From: Uloborus plumipes | Taxonomy: Eukaryota > Arthropoda > Arachnida > Araneae > Uloboridae | Direction: 5' to 3' | Assembly: GCA_038373865.1 (NCBI GenBank) | Contig: JAXGGA010001129.1 | Span: 104,025 to 168,024 of the forward strand | Length of the DNA stretch: 64,000 bases | In this document: positions 29,083 through 40,870 of the stretch, one piece after another | Layout: each line of letters begins with the position of its first letter | Position numbering within the stretch: position 1 is the stretch's first letter | Notes under the pieces: generated by a model | The model's input: the letters and a program-made list of their open reading frames with translations, nothing else | What the model was told of the DNA's origin: nothing | Databases searched by the model: none | Translations under genes and position numbers: made by a program

Positions 29083-31469
29083 AAACCATATAGATATTCC
29101 AAAGAAATTTCATAATCTGCACTGGCACGAAGGCTTTTGAGCAGTATATTTAATTGGATATACCGGACATGGGCCCCTTTTCTACGTCTCAAGCCCTCCA
29201 TCTACAGGAGCGCTGTGATGGGAGGTCATAGGAGGTCATAGTGACCTCCCAAAAATTTCTTATTCAGCAAATTTGGCGATATTACTACCGCATTGTCATT
29301 TTAAAAAGAAAATAAAAGTAATTAATATTTTTTGATGATGCCTAATGTGTCTTCTGATTAAATGTAACATAGTAATGGAATGTGTTATAGCTCGTTCTTT
29401 TTTGTTGAATAAAATTTGGAATATCTTTTCGTAAATTGAGAAAAAAAAACTTCCACCTCCTAAAAATTTACAATCATTGTGCCTTGTGCATCTTATTGTA
29501 ACTTTTGGGACTGTCTTCGAAATTGTCCTTACATACTAAAGGTTTGTGCTATGCCTCCAAGAAGAACGCTAACGGGTCGGTTTGCAGGGCCAAGATATAT
29601 TGGAGAAACATTTGTTATAATTGATCGAATTTCGACCGCAAGCGATGCAATCGTAAAGATTGTTTCTCCACATGTGGTTTCTCAAAATAGTAAATATACT
29701 TCTCACTAGATGATAGTAGCACCATTGAAATTAAATTACTGTATTGTTTTGTGTTCAAAAATAAATAAGGGTCATTCTCACAAAAGCTGTACAAGTCATG
29801 CACGACACTTTTGAAGTTTACTTATCAATTAAAAAATTTCCAACAGCGATTTTTTTTATTGATTCTCCATTTGTTTGCGCATAATAAAGAAAAAATTATT
29901 TATAAGTAATTTATAAAAGGTTTTTAAATCTTTTACAGTTTGACCACTTTGTGTAGCGAGAGCAAACAACAGAGCAGACAAAATAAACCTATAAAAATGT
30001 ATTTCCAATCATGAAGAAAAGTTAGGGCCAAGCTCCACATTGACGTAAAGCAGAAAAAAAAAGCAGAAGCGTAAAATGGATTAAATAGTGTTCCTATGGA
30101 AAGTACCCAGATTTTCGGTTTTAGTCGGCTTTCTGCTGATGTGGAGCTGGGACCTTACATTTACAGATTAAGCACACAGTGAAATAAAGATTCTAAAACG
30201 TTATTCTGTCTGCAAATTCAAGATAAAAAAAAATTCATTAATGCAAGCATAACAGAATGGACATTCAACAATTAAAATTAAGTATCAGAAAAAAAGAATA
30301 TGACTAATAACTTGTTTCTTGACTGTAGAACTCAACGATGCTAATTAAGCACCGAAGTTATACTTTAAAATATTACCTGATTCAATGTCATTCATTGTTT
30401 ATTTTACTTTTAAAGTGGCTGATCAGAATGGACAATATGAACCATAGAAAATGTTGGGACATTAATTTTTAAAAATATCTAGGAGATTTTTTTTGATTCC
30501 CCTACTTTTATTTTTACAATTGTTATAATGAGAAAGGTGTTTTTAAATGATGTTTTATGTTGTAACTGCATTTCAGCCGGATTTTAAATCATTTTAAATC
30601 CATATGATTTGAAGCTGATTGAAGCTTTGATTGATTGGGATACCTAATATTCTCCTCCTTGTTACAAAACAAAATATTTTCAAGTCCGGCATTGATACTT
30701 GATTGTACACAATTAAATGGAGAATCAGTAAAAATTATGATTAATTGGGGATACATATCAACATTAATAAAAAATTCAAAAAAGTTCGGAATAATTTGTG
30801 CAATTTTCGTGAGAATTAATCATGAATGTTGATTGATGAAACAAAAAAAAGGTCTTGATGTACCAAAATAAATTCAGGAATATTGATGCTCAAGAAGCAT
30901 AACAAACTTTAATTCTATAGCTTGACCACGGAAAGATGGCTGGCGAACACTCCATTGCAGCCTTGAAATAGCTATACGCTGTATTTTCTTGATAATTTGT
31001 GTTTTATGCACGTTGTTTTTTCATTTCAACCAAACATAAGCAATGTTTGCTTTGAACCGACGTCATGATATTTTTTTAAGTTCTTTTTATGATGATGCTG
31101 TTCCTCAAAAGGACTTTTATTAAAATTTGTTGCTGAAAAACACTTGAAGACTACACATGTATAGTAAACATAATTTAAGCATAATTTAAAAGAGAAAAAA
31201 AAAACAATTTAAAGAAAATGTAAAAAAAAAAACCCCTCAAACGTTTTTTGCATTCTGCGTGATTTGTATAATAGAAAACATAATGCAAGGAATCGCGAAA
31301 AAATATTAAAAAACTGATAATTTCCAGATGAGAACTAATACTGATTTTTTTTAAGTGCCAATTACGTAAAGTAAATGACAACCCTTTATAATTTTTGAAA
31401 ATACAGAATATTCTTACCAATACAAGGAAGTCTTTTGTAACCAGCAACATAAAGTTATGCAAAAAATAA
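29083..31469. other. Region without recognised gene
   Basis: AT-rich. A small local repeat, GGAGGTCAT, occurs three times with an inverted partner near 29223-29257. No coding signals are supported. Confidence 0.45.
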
Positions 31470-31795
31470 GCTGTTGTTTTTACAGTATAATACTGGCAGC
31501 AGAGGTTCCAGTTTAAAACTGTAAAAGCACAGTAACAAACTGTAAAACTAGCTATTTTACAGTTTATCACTGTAAAACTAGCAATATTACCATAAAATTA
31601 GCTGTATTTATACTGTAAAAACAATAGCATAATGCTGGCAGCAGAGGTTTCAGTTTAAAATTGCACAATGCACAGTAATAAACTGAAACTAGCAATTTTA
31701 GTCTACGACTGTAAAATTAGTTATCACTGTAAAATTACTATAAAATCAGCTGGAAACATAACATCAACTGTAAACATAAGATCTAGTTTTTACAG
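31470..31795 (+). repeat. Two-unit direct repeat of ~150 bp with TTTTACAGT motifs
   Basis: CTGGCAGCAGAGGTTCCAGTTTAAAA-type sequence near 31492 recurs near 31634. Both units contain repeated ACTGTAAAACTAGC-like segments, and similar motifs appear on both strands (TTTTTACAGT near 31478 and 31788). The array may be the inside of a decayed MITE. Confidence 0.65.
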
Positions 31796-32160
31796 TGTAT
31801 TTCTTTCTTACTTTTACATAATAACTATCATAAAAAATATATGCAGAACATTTTGCATGTAAAAGGCATATGAAAGTTAAATTCGGGAAATGGATTCAAA
31901 GTTCAAAGTTCTTTGCTCTCATTCTTCGATGCCTAGCATCATTTTGTATTTGTTCTAAAATTGTTTGAAATCAAGAAGTTTTAAAATAAAAGGATATTAA
32001 AGTCTGTCTTCTCTTTAATTTGAAAGAAATTAGGTTGTAAAAGCTGTTCACATACCAGTCTAAATTAAAACCAGGGCGTGAGAAGTAAAAGATGTAATTC
32101 TGGATTTCCTTACGTATGAACTTGTGTTGAAGATACGAAAATAGAAGTTGTACACACAAC

Positions 32161-32188
32161 AAAAATAATAATAATAATAATAATAATA
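32161..32188. repeat. (AAT)n microsatellite
   Basis: About nine AAT/ATA trinucleotides in a row. Confidence 0.9.
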
Positions 32189-32438
32189 TTGATTCTGTAG
32201 CAAATAGAATAAAGTTAAGGTAAACGAAACAGGTCACATTCTGCTAAACATTTGTCAGAACAATCTTGACGGAACGCGGGGAAGAAAGCAGTTTCTCTGT
32301 CCACATCGAAAAGTTGAAGCTAAGGTAATTAATTTGAAGTCAGTATATTTCTTTTTTTATGATGCATTCAAAATTATTTGTTTACTGATTCTTTGCGAGC
32401 AACTTTATACATAACTTTAGATGTGATTTTGACATTTA

Positions 32439-32719
32439 CTGTTGTTGTTGTCTTGTACCAGCCTAACTGGCAATTTTGGGGTGCGCTGCTTCCCTTTTCC
32501 AACTGTACCGTCATATGGTGTGAAGTCCGACTTCCACAGTACACACATATGCTACAAGAACCCATTTGTAGTGTGGGCAGGGCATGCATTCACAGCACAA
32601 CACACTCACACAAAGAAAGGACGAGAGAGAGAAAGTACATCCATGCCCGAGCCAGGATTCGAACCCGGGACCACACCATCTGGATCAGACCTCTCTGACA
32701 AGTAGACAAGGTGGCCGGC
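32439..32719 (-). mobile_element. tRNA-derived SINE-1, full-length
   Basis: On the minus strand it begins GCCGGCCACCTTGTCTACTT, carries a B box GGGTTCGAATCCTGG (near 32655-32670), and ends in a GTT-type tail at 32439-32451 (ACAAC on the SINE strand). TTGACATTTA (32429-32438) and TTAACATTTA (32720-32729) form a 10-bp target duplication with one mismatch. The A box lies in a TCTACTTGTCAGAGAGG segment. Overlapping frames on both strands are SINE sequence, not a gene. Confidence 0.88.
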
Positions 32720-33190
32720 TTAACATTTATTTTTTATACTGTTAAAATTAAAAATAATAATAATAAATAATTCAAAGCAGACGAAAATTATTTATCTAAC
32801 TTTTTCTTGAGTGGAAGTGTATAGTAGCAGAAACTGACTTTTTTTTTTTAATCGGTCAAAACTTTTGACGAGAAATATGCTTTAAAAATATTTTTTGATT
32901 TCAGTATTTTAGAGCTATTTTTTTGAACAATTGAAAATTTGTTAACATTAGTTAGTCGGAGAATCTTGTATTTTGTTTATCGAATATATATATACAGTAT
33001 ATATAGGTAAATTATTGCACGTGAAATTATTTTATGCACCTAAAAATCGCGAAAATTGCAGTAATTATGCATGGATTTTTTGATATTTTATTTCAGAAAT
33101 AAAAAATTAGTAATGAATAATAAAAAAAAACGTAAACATAAGTTTCCCGTGGACTTAACCCTCATGGAGGATTGATTGGTAAATTTATTA

Positions 33191-33378
33191 GGGCCATTCC
33201 ACGAAAACGCAAATATTTTTTCTCGCACGGTGACATATCTATATTAAAGTTTACAGCGCATAATTTTCAAAAAAAAAAAAAATTGTCTAAGACATTTTAC
33301 GCGCATTACATTTTTTGAATGTGATTTTTGACGTGAAATGTAAAAGTTTAATTATGTCAGACATCTGTAGAATGGCCC
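33191..33378. mobile_element. Possible short MITE relic
   Basis: GGGCCATTCCACG at the left is partly mirrored by the reverse complement of the right end (GGGCCATTCTACAG). No target duplication is visible. The terminus resembles that of the 20517-22489 element (GGGCAATTCCA). Confidence 0.3.
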
Positions 33379-33754
33379 ACGTAGCAGTGACTGATTGACC
33401 ATGACCATGTCGCAACTGTCCCACTTGTAAGAGGGTTTCATCACCATAATAGGGGCTTTGAAGATGATCAAAAATGCACATGATTACATTTTACGTAGTT
33501 TTGTAATAGACAAAGGTGTGTCCCCAAACATGTATTGCGATGGACTATCAAAATCGTAAATCCGTTATTGCTCTTTCTATTTTCTAGCGTTATAGTATAA
33601 TATATAAGGGTGATTTTCTCAGCACGTTAAATCTTGTCAATGACAAGTAATAAGTTCATCTCATAAATAATTTATAATTTTAATTGTTACATAAAGCAGA
33701 AACATTTAAAGACACAAATGGTCAGCAACAAAAAAAAAATAATAATAATAATAA

Positions 33755-34569
33755 TCTTAATATATAAAAATTACGTGTCCCTGTGTTTGTGGCCAATGGA
33801 CTCCTCAGCTACAGAACCGATTTTAACCAAATTTTGCACGCAGTTTCAGTTAGGTCCAACTTAAATGATAGGATAGTTTTTATCTCAATTTAGGACCGCA
33901 ATATATTTTTTATTGCAAATTATCTATTTAGCTACCAGCTTTTCTGTGTTCTTGGCTAAGCCTTTTTACTAAGCCTTTTTTGACACCTCCATGGCTGAGC
34001 GACATAAAGCACACGTTCTGGCAGCTTCTGGAGCGCAGTAAACAAGTAATAAACTTTCTTATCTTAATATATAAAAATTACGTGTCCCTGTGTTTGTGGC
34101 CAATGGACTCCTCAGCTACTGAACCGATTTTAACCAAATTTTACACGCAGTTTCAGTTTGGTCCAACTTAAATGATAGGATAGTTTTTATCTCAATTTAG
34201 AACCGCAATATATTTTTTATTGCAAATTATGTATTTAGCTACCAGCTTTTCTGTGTTCTTGGCTAAGCCTTTTTACTAAGCCTTTTTTGACACCTCCATG
34301 GCTGAGCGACATAAAGCACACGTTCTGGCAGCTTCTGGAGCGCAGTAAACAAGTAATAATCTTTCTTATCTTAATATATAAAAATTACGTGTCCCTGTGT
34401 TTGTGGCCAATGGACTCCTCAGCTACTGAACCGATTTTAACCAAATTTTACACGCAGTTTCAGTTTGGTCCAACTTAAATGATAGGATAGTTTTTATCTC
34501 AATTTAGGACCGCAATATATTTTTTATTGCAAATTATCTATTTAGCTACCAGCTTTTCTGTATTCTTGG
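33755..34569 (+). repeat. 307-bp tandem repeat of the Helitron 5' terminus
   Basis: Units start at 33755, 34062 and 34369, exactly 307 bp apart. Each begins with the TC terminus and includes CCTCAGCTACTGAACCG-like sequence. The last unit is cut short about 105 bp early, at the junction with helicase sequence. Frames of 63 codons within the units are repeats of one another and probably not genes. Confidence 0.95.
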
Positions 34570-34572
34570 CTA

Positions 34573-35031
34573 AAATTCTTTAAACATACCCGGAATGCCA
34601 CCACATAATCTGCGGTTAAAAATTGGTTTACCCATAGTTCTTCTACGTAATTTAAATCCACCGAGATTATGCAATGGTACGCGTTTAGTTATCAAAAAAA
34701 TCACCGGGAACATTATTGAGGCAATCATTTTGACTGGCAAGTTTAAAGATGAAGTAGTTCTGTTGCCACGTATCCCAATGACACCGTCAGAATCTTCAAT
34801 ACCCTTCAAAAGGCTACAGTTTCCCATTCGTTTAGCTTTCGCCATGTCCATTAATAAGTCCCAAGGACAAACAATGTCAATTTGCGGTTTAGATTTAGAA
34901 AATCCATGTTTTTCCCATGGGCAACTATAGGTCGCTTGCTCCCGTGTGGGAAAACCGTCCATTCTATTTTTGTTTACAAGGGATATATTAACAAAGAATA
35001 TTGTGCACCAATTAGTGTTGAGTTAAATTGA
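34573..35031 (+). pseudogene. Helitron Pif1-type helicase, C-terminal remnant
   Basis: Same segment as at 4718-5177: [24 protein letters not shown] and FSHGQL, then an in-frame TAG at 34928-34930 followed by VACSRVGKPS. Relative to the other copy, one T is missing shortly after GKPS, so the last ~20 codons are frameshifted. The Rep domain and upstream helicase motifs are absent. The shared TAG shows that the stop predates the separation of the two copies. Confidence 0.9.
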
Positions 35032-35384
35032 AATTAAAAATGCTTACAATTCAAAAAATAACAAATAATATTGGTTAATTATCTACCCTACCTACATTAT
35101 TAAAAAATAAAATGTTACATTAAAAAATAAAATGTTACAATAGCAATTAGCAAATTTTTAATTAACTCAATTGTTACAAGCTTGAATATAATATTTCTAA
35201 GTACTAAAATGCTACATTTTTTGATGATTTTTTGTTTCTAGCAAACTTAGGAAATTTTTGTTCGATTGTTTTCATATTTATATAAAGTTGATCTCTATAA
35301 CGGTAATAAAGTTTTTCGTTTCAATTGAAACATTATAGTTTAACCCATACCTTAGCCACAGCAACGCGTGGCCGGGTCAGCTAG

Positions 35385-35900
35385 TAATAATATAAAATTT
35401 TAAGGATAGTTTTTAAGTTCAATTTAAAGCAAAAATGTAATTACTGTCACGCAATTTAAATACTTAAAAAACTCATTAGGATGCTTTTAAACTTTTATCT
35501 AATATATTAATAATGAAAAAGAAAGCAAAGAACATCATTTACACAATATTACTTCATAAAAATTTTAGCAATACTTAAACTGAAACAGATCACATCTCGA
35601 ATTTCGAAGAAATATTTCTAATTTCATTGGAATGTTTACTTTTTTACACTAAAAGCATTTAGGTATTTCTTATGCTTTCATATTGCCTGAAGTATGACAG
35701 CATTTTTAAAATATACGCATAGTACTCTTAAATAAATACAAACAAAAAATAATAATTAAAAAAAGTTTTTTAGTAACCAAATTTCTACTTAATGTCCAAA
35801 TAAAAAATATGAAAGTAAATGCTTAAATGTTTTTAAAAAATTAAACAAAATTGAAATTAAAAATATAGAATGCAAAATCATATGCATTTTACATATTATA
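35385..35900. other. AT-rich DNA, nothing recognised
   Basis: No coding, repeat or TIR signals are seen between the Helitron and the palindromic element. Confidence 0.6.
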
Positions 35901-37394
35901 CACTGCGATGCAAAAGTTTAGACAAAATGCAAATATGTGAATAAAAAGAAAACTATTCAACGAAATGCTTTCAAATTTCTACTGCAGGTACACAATATGG
36001 TCCCAAATACGTGTCTGGAGTTCTTTTTAACTGTAACTGGAATCAAATTTTGAATATTACAAAAGACATTTTTTTACATTGTTGCAAAAGTTTAGACAAT
36101 AGTCAGATTTTATGCAAATATCCCTCGAAATGGGATTGGTGGAGGAAATGTGGGACTGTATTATTCATTTATAAAGTGCAGAGATTGCTGAATAAATAAT
36201 CAAAATCTCAAAAACTCTTTAGTTCTCGTGTAAAGAAGGTGAGAAAGTTTGGAAGCCGAAATTTGAAAATGAACCTACTTTATAAATTTTTTGTCTTTTA
36301 AATCGGCTCTAGTATGGTAGCACATTGTTTTTTACTTTGTGGAGAGTAACTTCAGAAATGCGTATCGATCAAAAAGTCCAAGAAAAATTATATTTCTTAA
36401 GAATGAAGGAATTGAAAAAGCGGCTCAGACTGACGATTCGCCCCTTAACCCTACACAACTTCAACTTGGGTCAAAAACAGCACGTGACAGCATAAGTAGA
36501 TGAACAACTGAATCGGAATGCATAAAAAAAACAAAGAATTGTGCCTGAGCCTTTTCGGACAGAGTGTCCCAAATAAGCCAGATTTTAATGTGAAAAGCAG
36601 CATATGTATCATCGTGACTAAAAAATGAATGGTACTTTCTTTGATAAAAATTATTAAAATTGAGATGGCTTAGATGGATTATAATTCTTTTCGCGGGACT
36701 TGAGAAATATCCAATGATCATATGCTGTGCTGCTTTTACCAATAAAATCTGGCTTATTTGGGACACTCTGTCTGAAAAGGCTCAAGCACAATTCTTTGGT
36801 TTTTTTATGCATTCCGATTCAGTTGTTCATCAACTTATGCTGCCACGTGCTGTTTTTGACCCAAGTTGAAGTTTTGTAGGATTAAGGGGCGAATCGTCAG
36901 TCTGAGCCGTTTTTTCAATTCCTTCATCCTTAATAAATATAATTTTTCTTGGACTTTTTGATCGATACGCATGTCTGAATTTGCTCTCCACAAAGTAAAA
37001 AACAATGTACTACCATACTAGAGCCGATTTAAAAGACAAAAATTTAATAAAGTAGGTTCATTTTCAAATTTCGGCTTCCAAACTTTCTCATCTTCTTTAC
37101 ACGAGAACTAAAGAGCTTTTGAGATTATGATCATATATTCAGCAATCTCTGCACTTTATAAATGAATAATACAGTCCCGCATTTCCTCCACCAATCACAT
37201 TTTAAGGGATATTTGCATAAAATCTGACTATTGTCTAAACTTTTGCAACAATGTAAAAAATGTCTTTTGTAATATCCAAAATTTGATTCCAGTTATAGTT
37301 ATAAGAACTCCAGACACGTATTGGGGACCATATTGTGTACCAGCAGTAGAAATTTGAAAGTATTTAGTTGAATAGTTTTCTTTTTATTCACATA

Positions 37395-38821
37395 CACTGG
37401 CGGAAAAAAAATCCCAACACCAAGAAAGACTTGTGTTAAAGAAACGAAATTTGGTAGGCGTGTTTATACAACTGAAAGATGACATCGATTGAAATTTCGC
37501 GCTCCGCGCATAAGTATGGCGCAGCTGGCGTCGCTCAGAACATGCAAATAAGGCTTGTTTTAAAAGCGTGTTGTAAAGCTCTTGAGTATTATTTTTCCGT
37601 AAAAGTTGACGAATTGCGTTCATGTTGGTCAGGAATGCCTTTAAAAAGACGAAGAAGCCATTATCAACAGCTTACCGAGTTTGAACGAGGTCGTACAATT
37701 TGGCTACGAGAAGGTGGATTTTCATTTCGCGATATCGCAGAAAGACTTGGGGGGAAATGTTTCCACCATGCATGATTATTGGAAGCTATGGTCAAGGGAT
37801 GGTACTACCTCAAGAAGATCGAGTTCCGAGCTGCCACGTGGCACGACTGAGAAGGAAGATCGCCGAATCTTGCTTTCGGCTGTGGTGCATCGTACTGCAT
37901 CTGCGGCTGACATTCGAGCTGCAGTTGGTACCATCATGACCCAAGGAACGGTAAGACACTGTTTACTTCAAGGACAGCTCCGAGCCAGGCAGCCTGTAGC
38001 CGGTATTCCATTGACTGCAAACCATTGCCGTTTCTGACGGCTGTGGTGCCAAGACAGAGCTCGCTGGAGGTCGGAGTGGAGATCTGTTTTAATTTTTGAT
38101 GAAAACACATTCTGCCTTAGTGCCAGTGGTGGCTGTATATTGGTCAGAAGGAGGCCAGGGGACAGCCTGCATCCAAGCAGTCTACGGCCTAGACACACGG
38201 GACTCACACCTGGAGTCATGGTCTCTGGAGCAATTTCCTGCGACAGCAGAGGCATTCTTGTAGTTATCCCAAACTCACTGACTGAAAATTTGTCGTCAGT
38301 CTGGTAATTTAACCAGTAGTACAGCCCTTCATGAGTAACATTCAAGGGGGAGTTTTCCAACAGGACAATGCTCGCCCTCACATCGCTGCTGTAACGCAAT
38401 GTGCTCTACAGAGTGCTGACATGTTACCATGACCTGCAAAATCACCAGGTCTGTCTCCAATTGATAACAGCTAGGATATCATTGGACGTCACCTCGAGCA
38501 TCATCCACAGTCAGCAATGACGGTCCTAGTATTGACACAACAAGTACAACAAGCATGGCACTCCACACCACAAAGTGACATTCGGCACCTGTATGACACA
38601 ATGCATGCACGCTTGCAGACTTGCCTTCAAAATTCTGGAGGTTACACCCTCTATTAAATTAACATAATTTCTCATTTGCACAGCATTTTCTTGAGCTTAA
38701 ATTAGCCAGTGAGCTTGTACATTTATTCAATTAAACATGTTAACTGGACAATTGCATTACCCAAATTTCATTACTCTACAGTAATTTTTTCTTGGTGTTG
38801 GGATTTTTTTTTCCGCCAGTG
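37395..38821 (+). mobile_element. Tc1-type element, inactivated
   Basis: Ends CACTGGCGGAAAAAAAATCC and its reverse complement continue into an inverted AACACCAAGAAA segment, giving a TIR of about 33 bp. TA at 37393-37394 and 38822-38823 is the duplication. It carries one decayed transposase and sits inside the palindromic element, so it arrived later. Confidence 0.93.
37635..38657 (+). pseudogene. Tc1-type transposase, frameshifted
   Basis: Starts MPLKRRRSHYQQLTEFERGR, the N-terminus of a Tc1 family with an HTH at FSFRDIAERLG. A frameshift near 37755 moves the reading frame; the second HTH continues to ARQPVAGIPLTANHC (near 38030), then TGA. Recognisable later pieces include a DEN-like remnant of the first DDE aspartate region (near 38090), FQQDNARPH-like sequence (near 38354) and a PWPAKSPG-like segment (near 38440). 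The C-terminus ends GYTLY and TAA at 38655-38657. Multiple frameshifts and stops make it non-functional. Confidence 0.88.
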
Positions 38822-39271
38822 TATTTGCATTTTGTCTAAACTTTTGCATCGCAGTGTATAAACCATAACTTAGTTAAAACAATTATTCAACTGTTCTAAA
38901 TTATTCTAACAATGAAAAAAGAAAATAGAAATTATGAAAACTTACTTATATATATAATAATGAAAACTTACATTAAGTAAGTGTTTAAACTTTACTTTAA
39001 ACTTAATCTTAGTATGAAAACTTACAATGAAATATTTCATAAAGACAAAAATGGTTTACTTTTAAAATATATGTTTTTTAACTGCTCAGTTTTGCTCTAT
39101 TCTGTTAATGGAAATTATTTTGGAAGACAAAATATTTTAAATTACTTAAAACATATTGATTAGAATATTTCAATTTCACATCAAGAATATTAATTAACAG
39201 TTAAAAGATACAGTTAATTTTTACAAGTTTTAAAATTTAGATGTAACTAATGAAGCAGCTAACATCATATA

Positions 39272-40552
39272 GGGGAGAGTGGTAATGAATGGGCCATGGT
39301 GATGAATGGGCCACTAACAAAATATGAAAAAGTATTTGCATGAAATTGTTTTGATGCCATCAATAGATGTAGCTATTTGTTCTACTAAACTCATCCAATT
39401 TTCATTCGTTTGCGCTGAGCCATTTTCAAACTAGAGTGGCATGGTCAAGAATCTGACTGAAAAGTAAGTTTTTCACTTTTTAGTAAAACATTTCCTAGCT
39501 AAAATGTACCAAGTATTTCACTGCATACATGTGTATAAGTTAGTCTTTCCATATCTATAAACTAATTTTAAGATGTATTTTTATGTTATTTAAATTCAAT
39601 GTACTCAAAAAACCTAAATGTATTCCAAAAGTATAGGTGGGGCTGAATGGGCCACTATGTCATGGTAATAAATGGGCCACCTAAATATTGTTTTTCTTCC
39701 TTTTCTTTGGATTTTCGCATTAATATGAAACACAACTGACTGTCATAGATTAAGATTACTGTCGTCAAAATAGGTTTGTAGTAACTTCTAAATATAATTT
39801 GCAGACCTATATTATATTCCTATAGTACAAAAGACCTCTGGTCGCAGTGCGTGGCTTGAAAAAGCCCCCCTCTCTCCTTCATATTATATTCCACACAGTA
39901 CAATTTCATTTTCTTTCTCGGTAACTTAAGTTAGATATTTCTTATTCCTGTTGTCTAATACATTTAAACAAAAATTTTTTGAGTTTTGACAAGTTTGAAA
40001 ATGAAGATGAAGTTTTTGAAAGTGATTTTTAATATTTTTGAAATATATAAATTTTGTTAAATCATAGTGTATATTATCTGTTATTTTTTTATATATATTT
40101 GATGTTATCTATTTCTTACAATCTCATTATTTAGTCATTTTTCTGCTACAATTGGTATGCATCAGTTTTATTTTAATTGCATCAGTTTTGATGTTTATAT
40201 AATTTTAAATCAGTGTGATTTTGTATCATCATGTCAAGTGCCACATTTATTTTGTCATATTCAGCAAATAAAAGATTAAATCCACATGTTTTTATTGAAT
40301 TCATTTAGTGGCCCATTTATTAACTTCGATGGCCCATTCAACCCCATAGGTGGGGTTGAATGGGCCAAATTTCAAAATTTTTATTTTCTATAATAATTCA
40401 TTATAGACAGGTGCTAATCCAACTTTTATGACTTTTTTAGATAGCCAGATAAGTAAAGTAACTAAAACACCAATTTAGAGTTAAAACAAAGTGTTAGAAA
40501 AAATTACAAAAATTCAAAACCAAAAAGTGGCCCATTCATTACCACTCTCCCC
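39272..40552. mobile_element. TIR element with GAATGGGCCA subterminal repeats
   Basis: Perfect 25-bp TIR beginning GGGGAGAGTGGTAATGAATG at 39272, with its complement ending at 40552. TA lies at 39270-39271 and 40553-40554. AATGGGCCA occurs near 39288, 39305, 39650, 39672 and 40353, and inverted near 40318, 40331 and 40530. The 1.28-kb interior has no open frame of note. This is a non-autonomous element of TA-inserting type. The layout resembles the pogo relic at 60725-62024. Confidence 0.85.
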
Positions 40553-40690
40553 TACCTAAATAGCCTTTAATCTAAATGACTATGCTTATTGAAAATTCAA
40601 TTATGTTCTTAAATAATAATTTGTTTGAAATGGAGCAAAAGAATTAAAATATAACGTAAGCGAATAAATCAAGTGCACTAAAACTTTCCA

Positions 40691-40870
40691 AACCATTACC
40701 GTTAGTTATTTACTATCACCTGAAACTCCCTGTAAAAGTGAGGATACAAATGAATGGGGTGAATGGGAATAGAATGAATGGGAACAAACGAATGGAGAAA
40801 ACCATTAGCATTAGGTATATTTACTGTCACCTGAAACTGCCTGTAAAGTGAGGGCACAGATGAATGGGAC
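40691..40870 (+). repeat. Two-unit direct repeat, ~108-bp offset
   Basis: AAACCATTACCGTTAGTTAT...CACCTGAAACTCC near 40691 recurs near 40799 with about 10% change. Both end in an AAATGAATGGGG/AGATGAATGGGA segment. Short GAATGGGA words lie between them. Confidence 0.7.

Larger units (their letters stand above)
33755..35384 (+). mobile_element. Helitron, non-autonomous copy 2
   Basis: Begins TCTTAATATATAAA, ends GGGTCAGCTAG and lies between A and T in an AAT-rich microsatellite. A 3' hairpin (GCCAC, 8-nt loop, GTGGC at 35355-35372) sits 12 nt before the end, as in Helitrons. The 5' end is a 307-bp unit repeated two full times plus a partial third. The interior has only the helicase C-terminus. 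It is nearly identical to the copy at 4364-5687 apart from the extra unit and small indels. Confidence 0.93.
35901..38856. mobile_element. Long-palindrome transposon (~1.5 kb before insertion)
   Basis: CACTGCGATGCAAAAGTTTA at 35901 is matched by its reverse complement ending at 38856, with TA at 35899-35900 and 38857-38858. The arms are near-perfect inverted copies of ~700 bp meeting around 36660, so frames at 36461-36766 (-) and 36660-36869 (+) encode the same peptide (WLIWDTLSEKAQAQFF). The right arm is interrupted 35 bp from its end by a Tc1 element (37395-38821). TA flanks suggest Tc1/mariner mobilisation. The arms show no recognisable transposase. Confidence 0.85.

Noticed and set aside
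29223..29257. GGAGGTCAT repeats with an inverted partner
   Set aside because: Too short and local; no distal terminus or target duplication was found.
33980..34478. Identical 63-codon frames near 33980 and 34287, and inverted at 5271
   Set aside because: They lie in the 307-bp Helitron terminal repeat and reflect repetition, with no family resemblance.
36461..36869. Two similar ~100- and 69-codon frames on opposite strands
   Set aside because: They are the two arms of one palindromic element, so the similarity is structural, not a gene pair.
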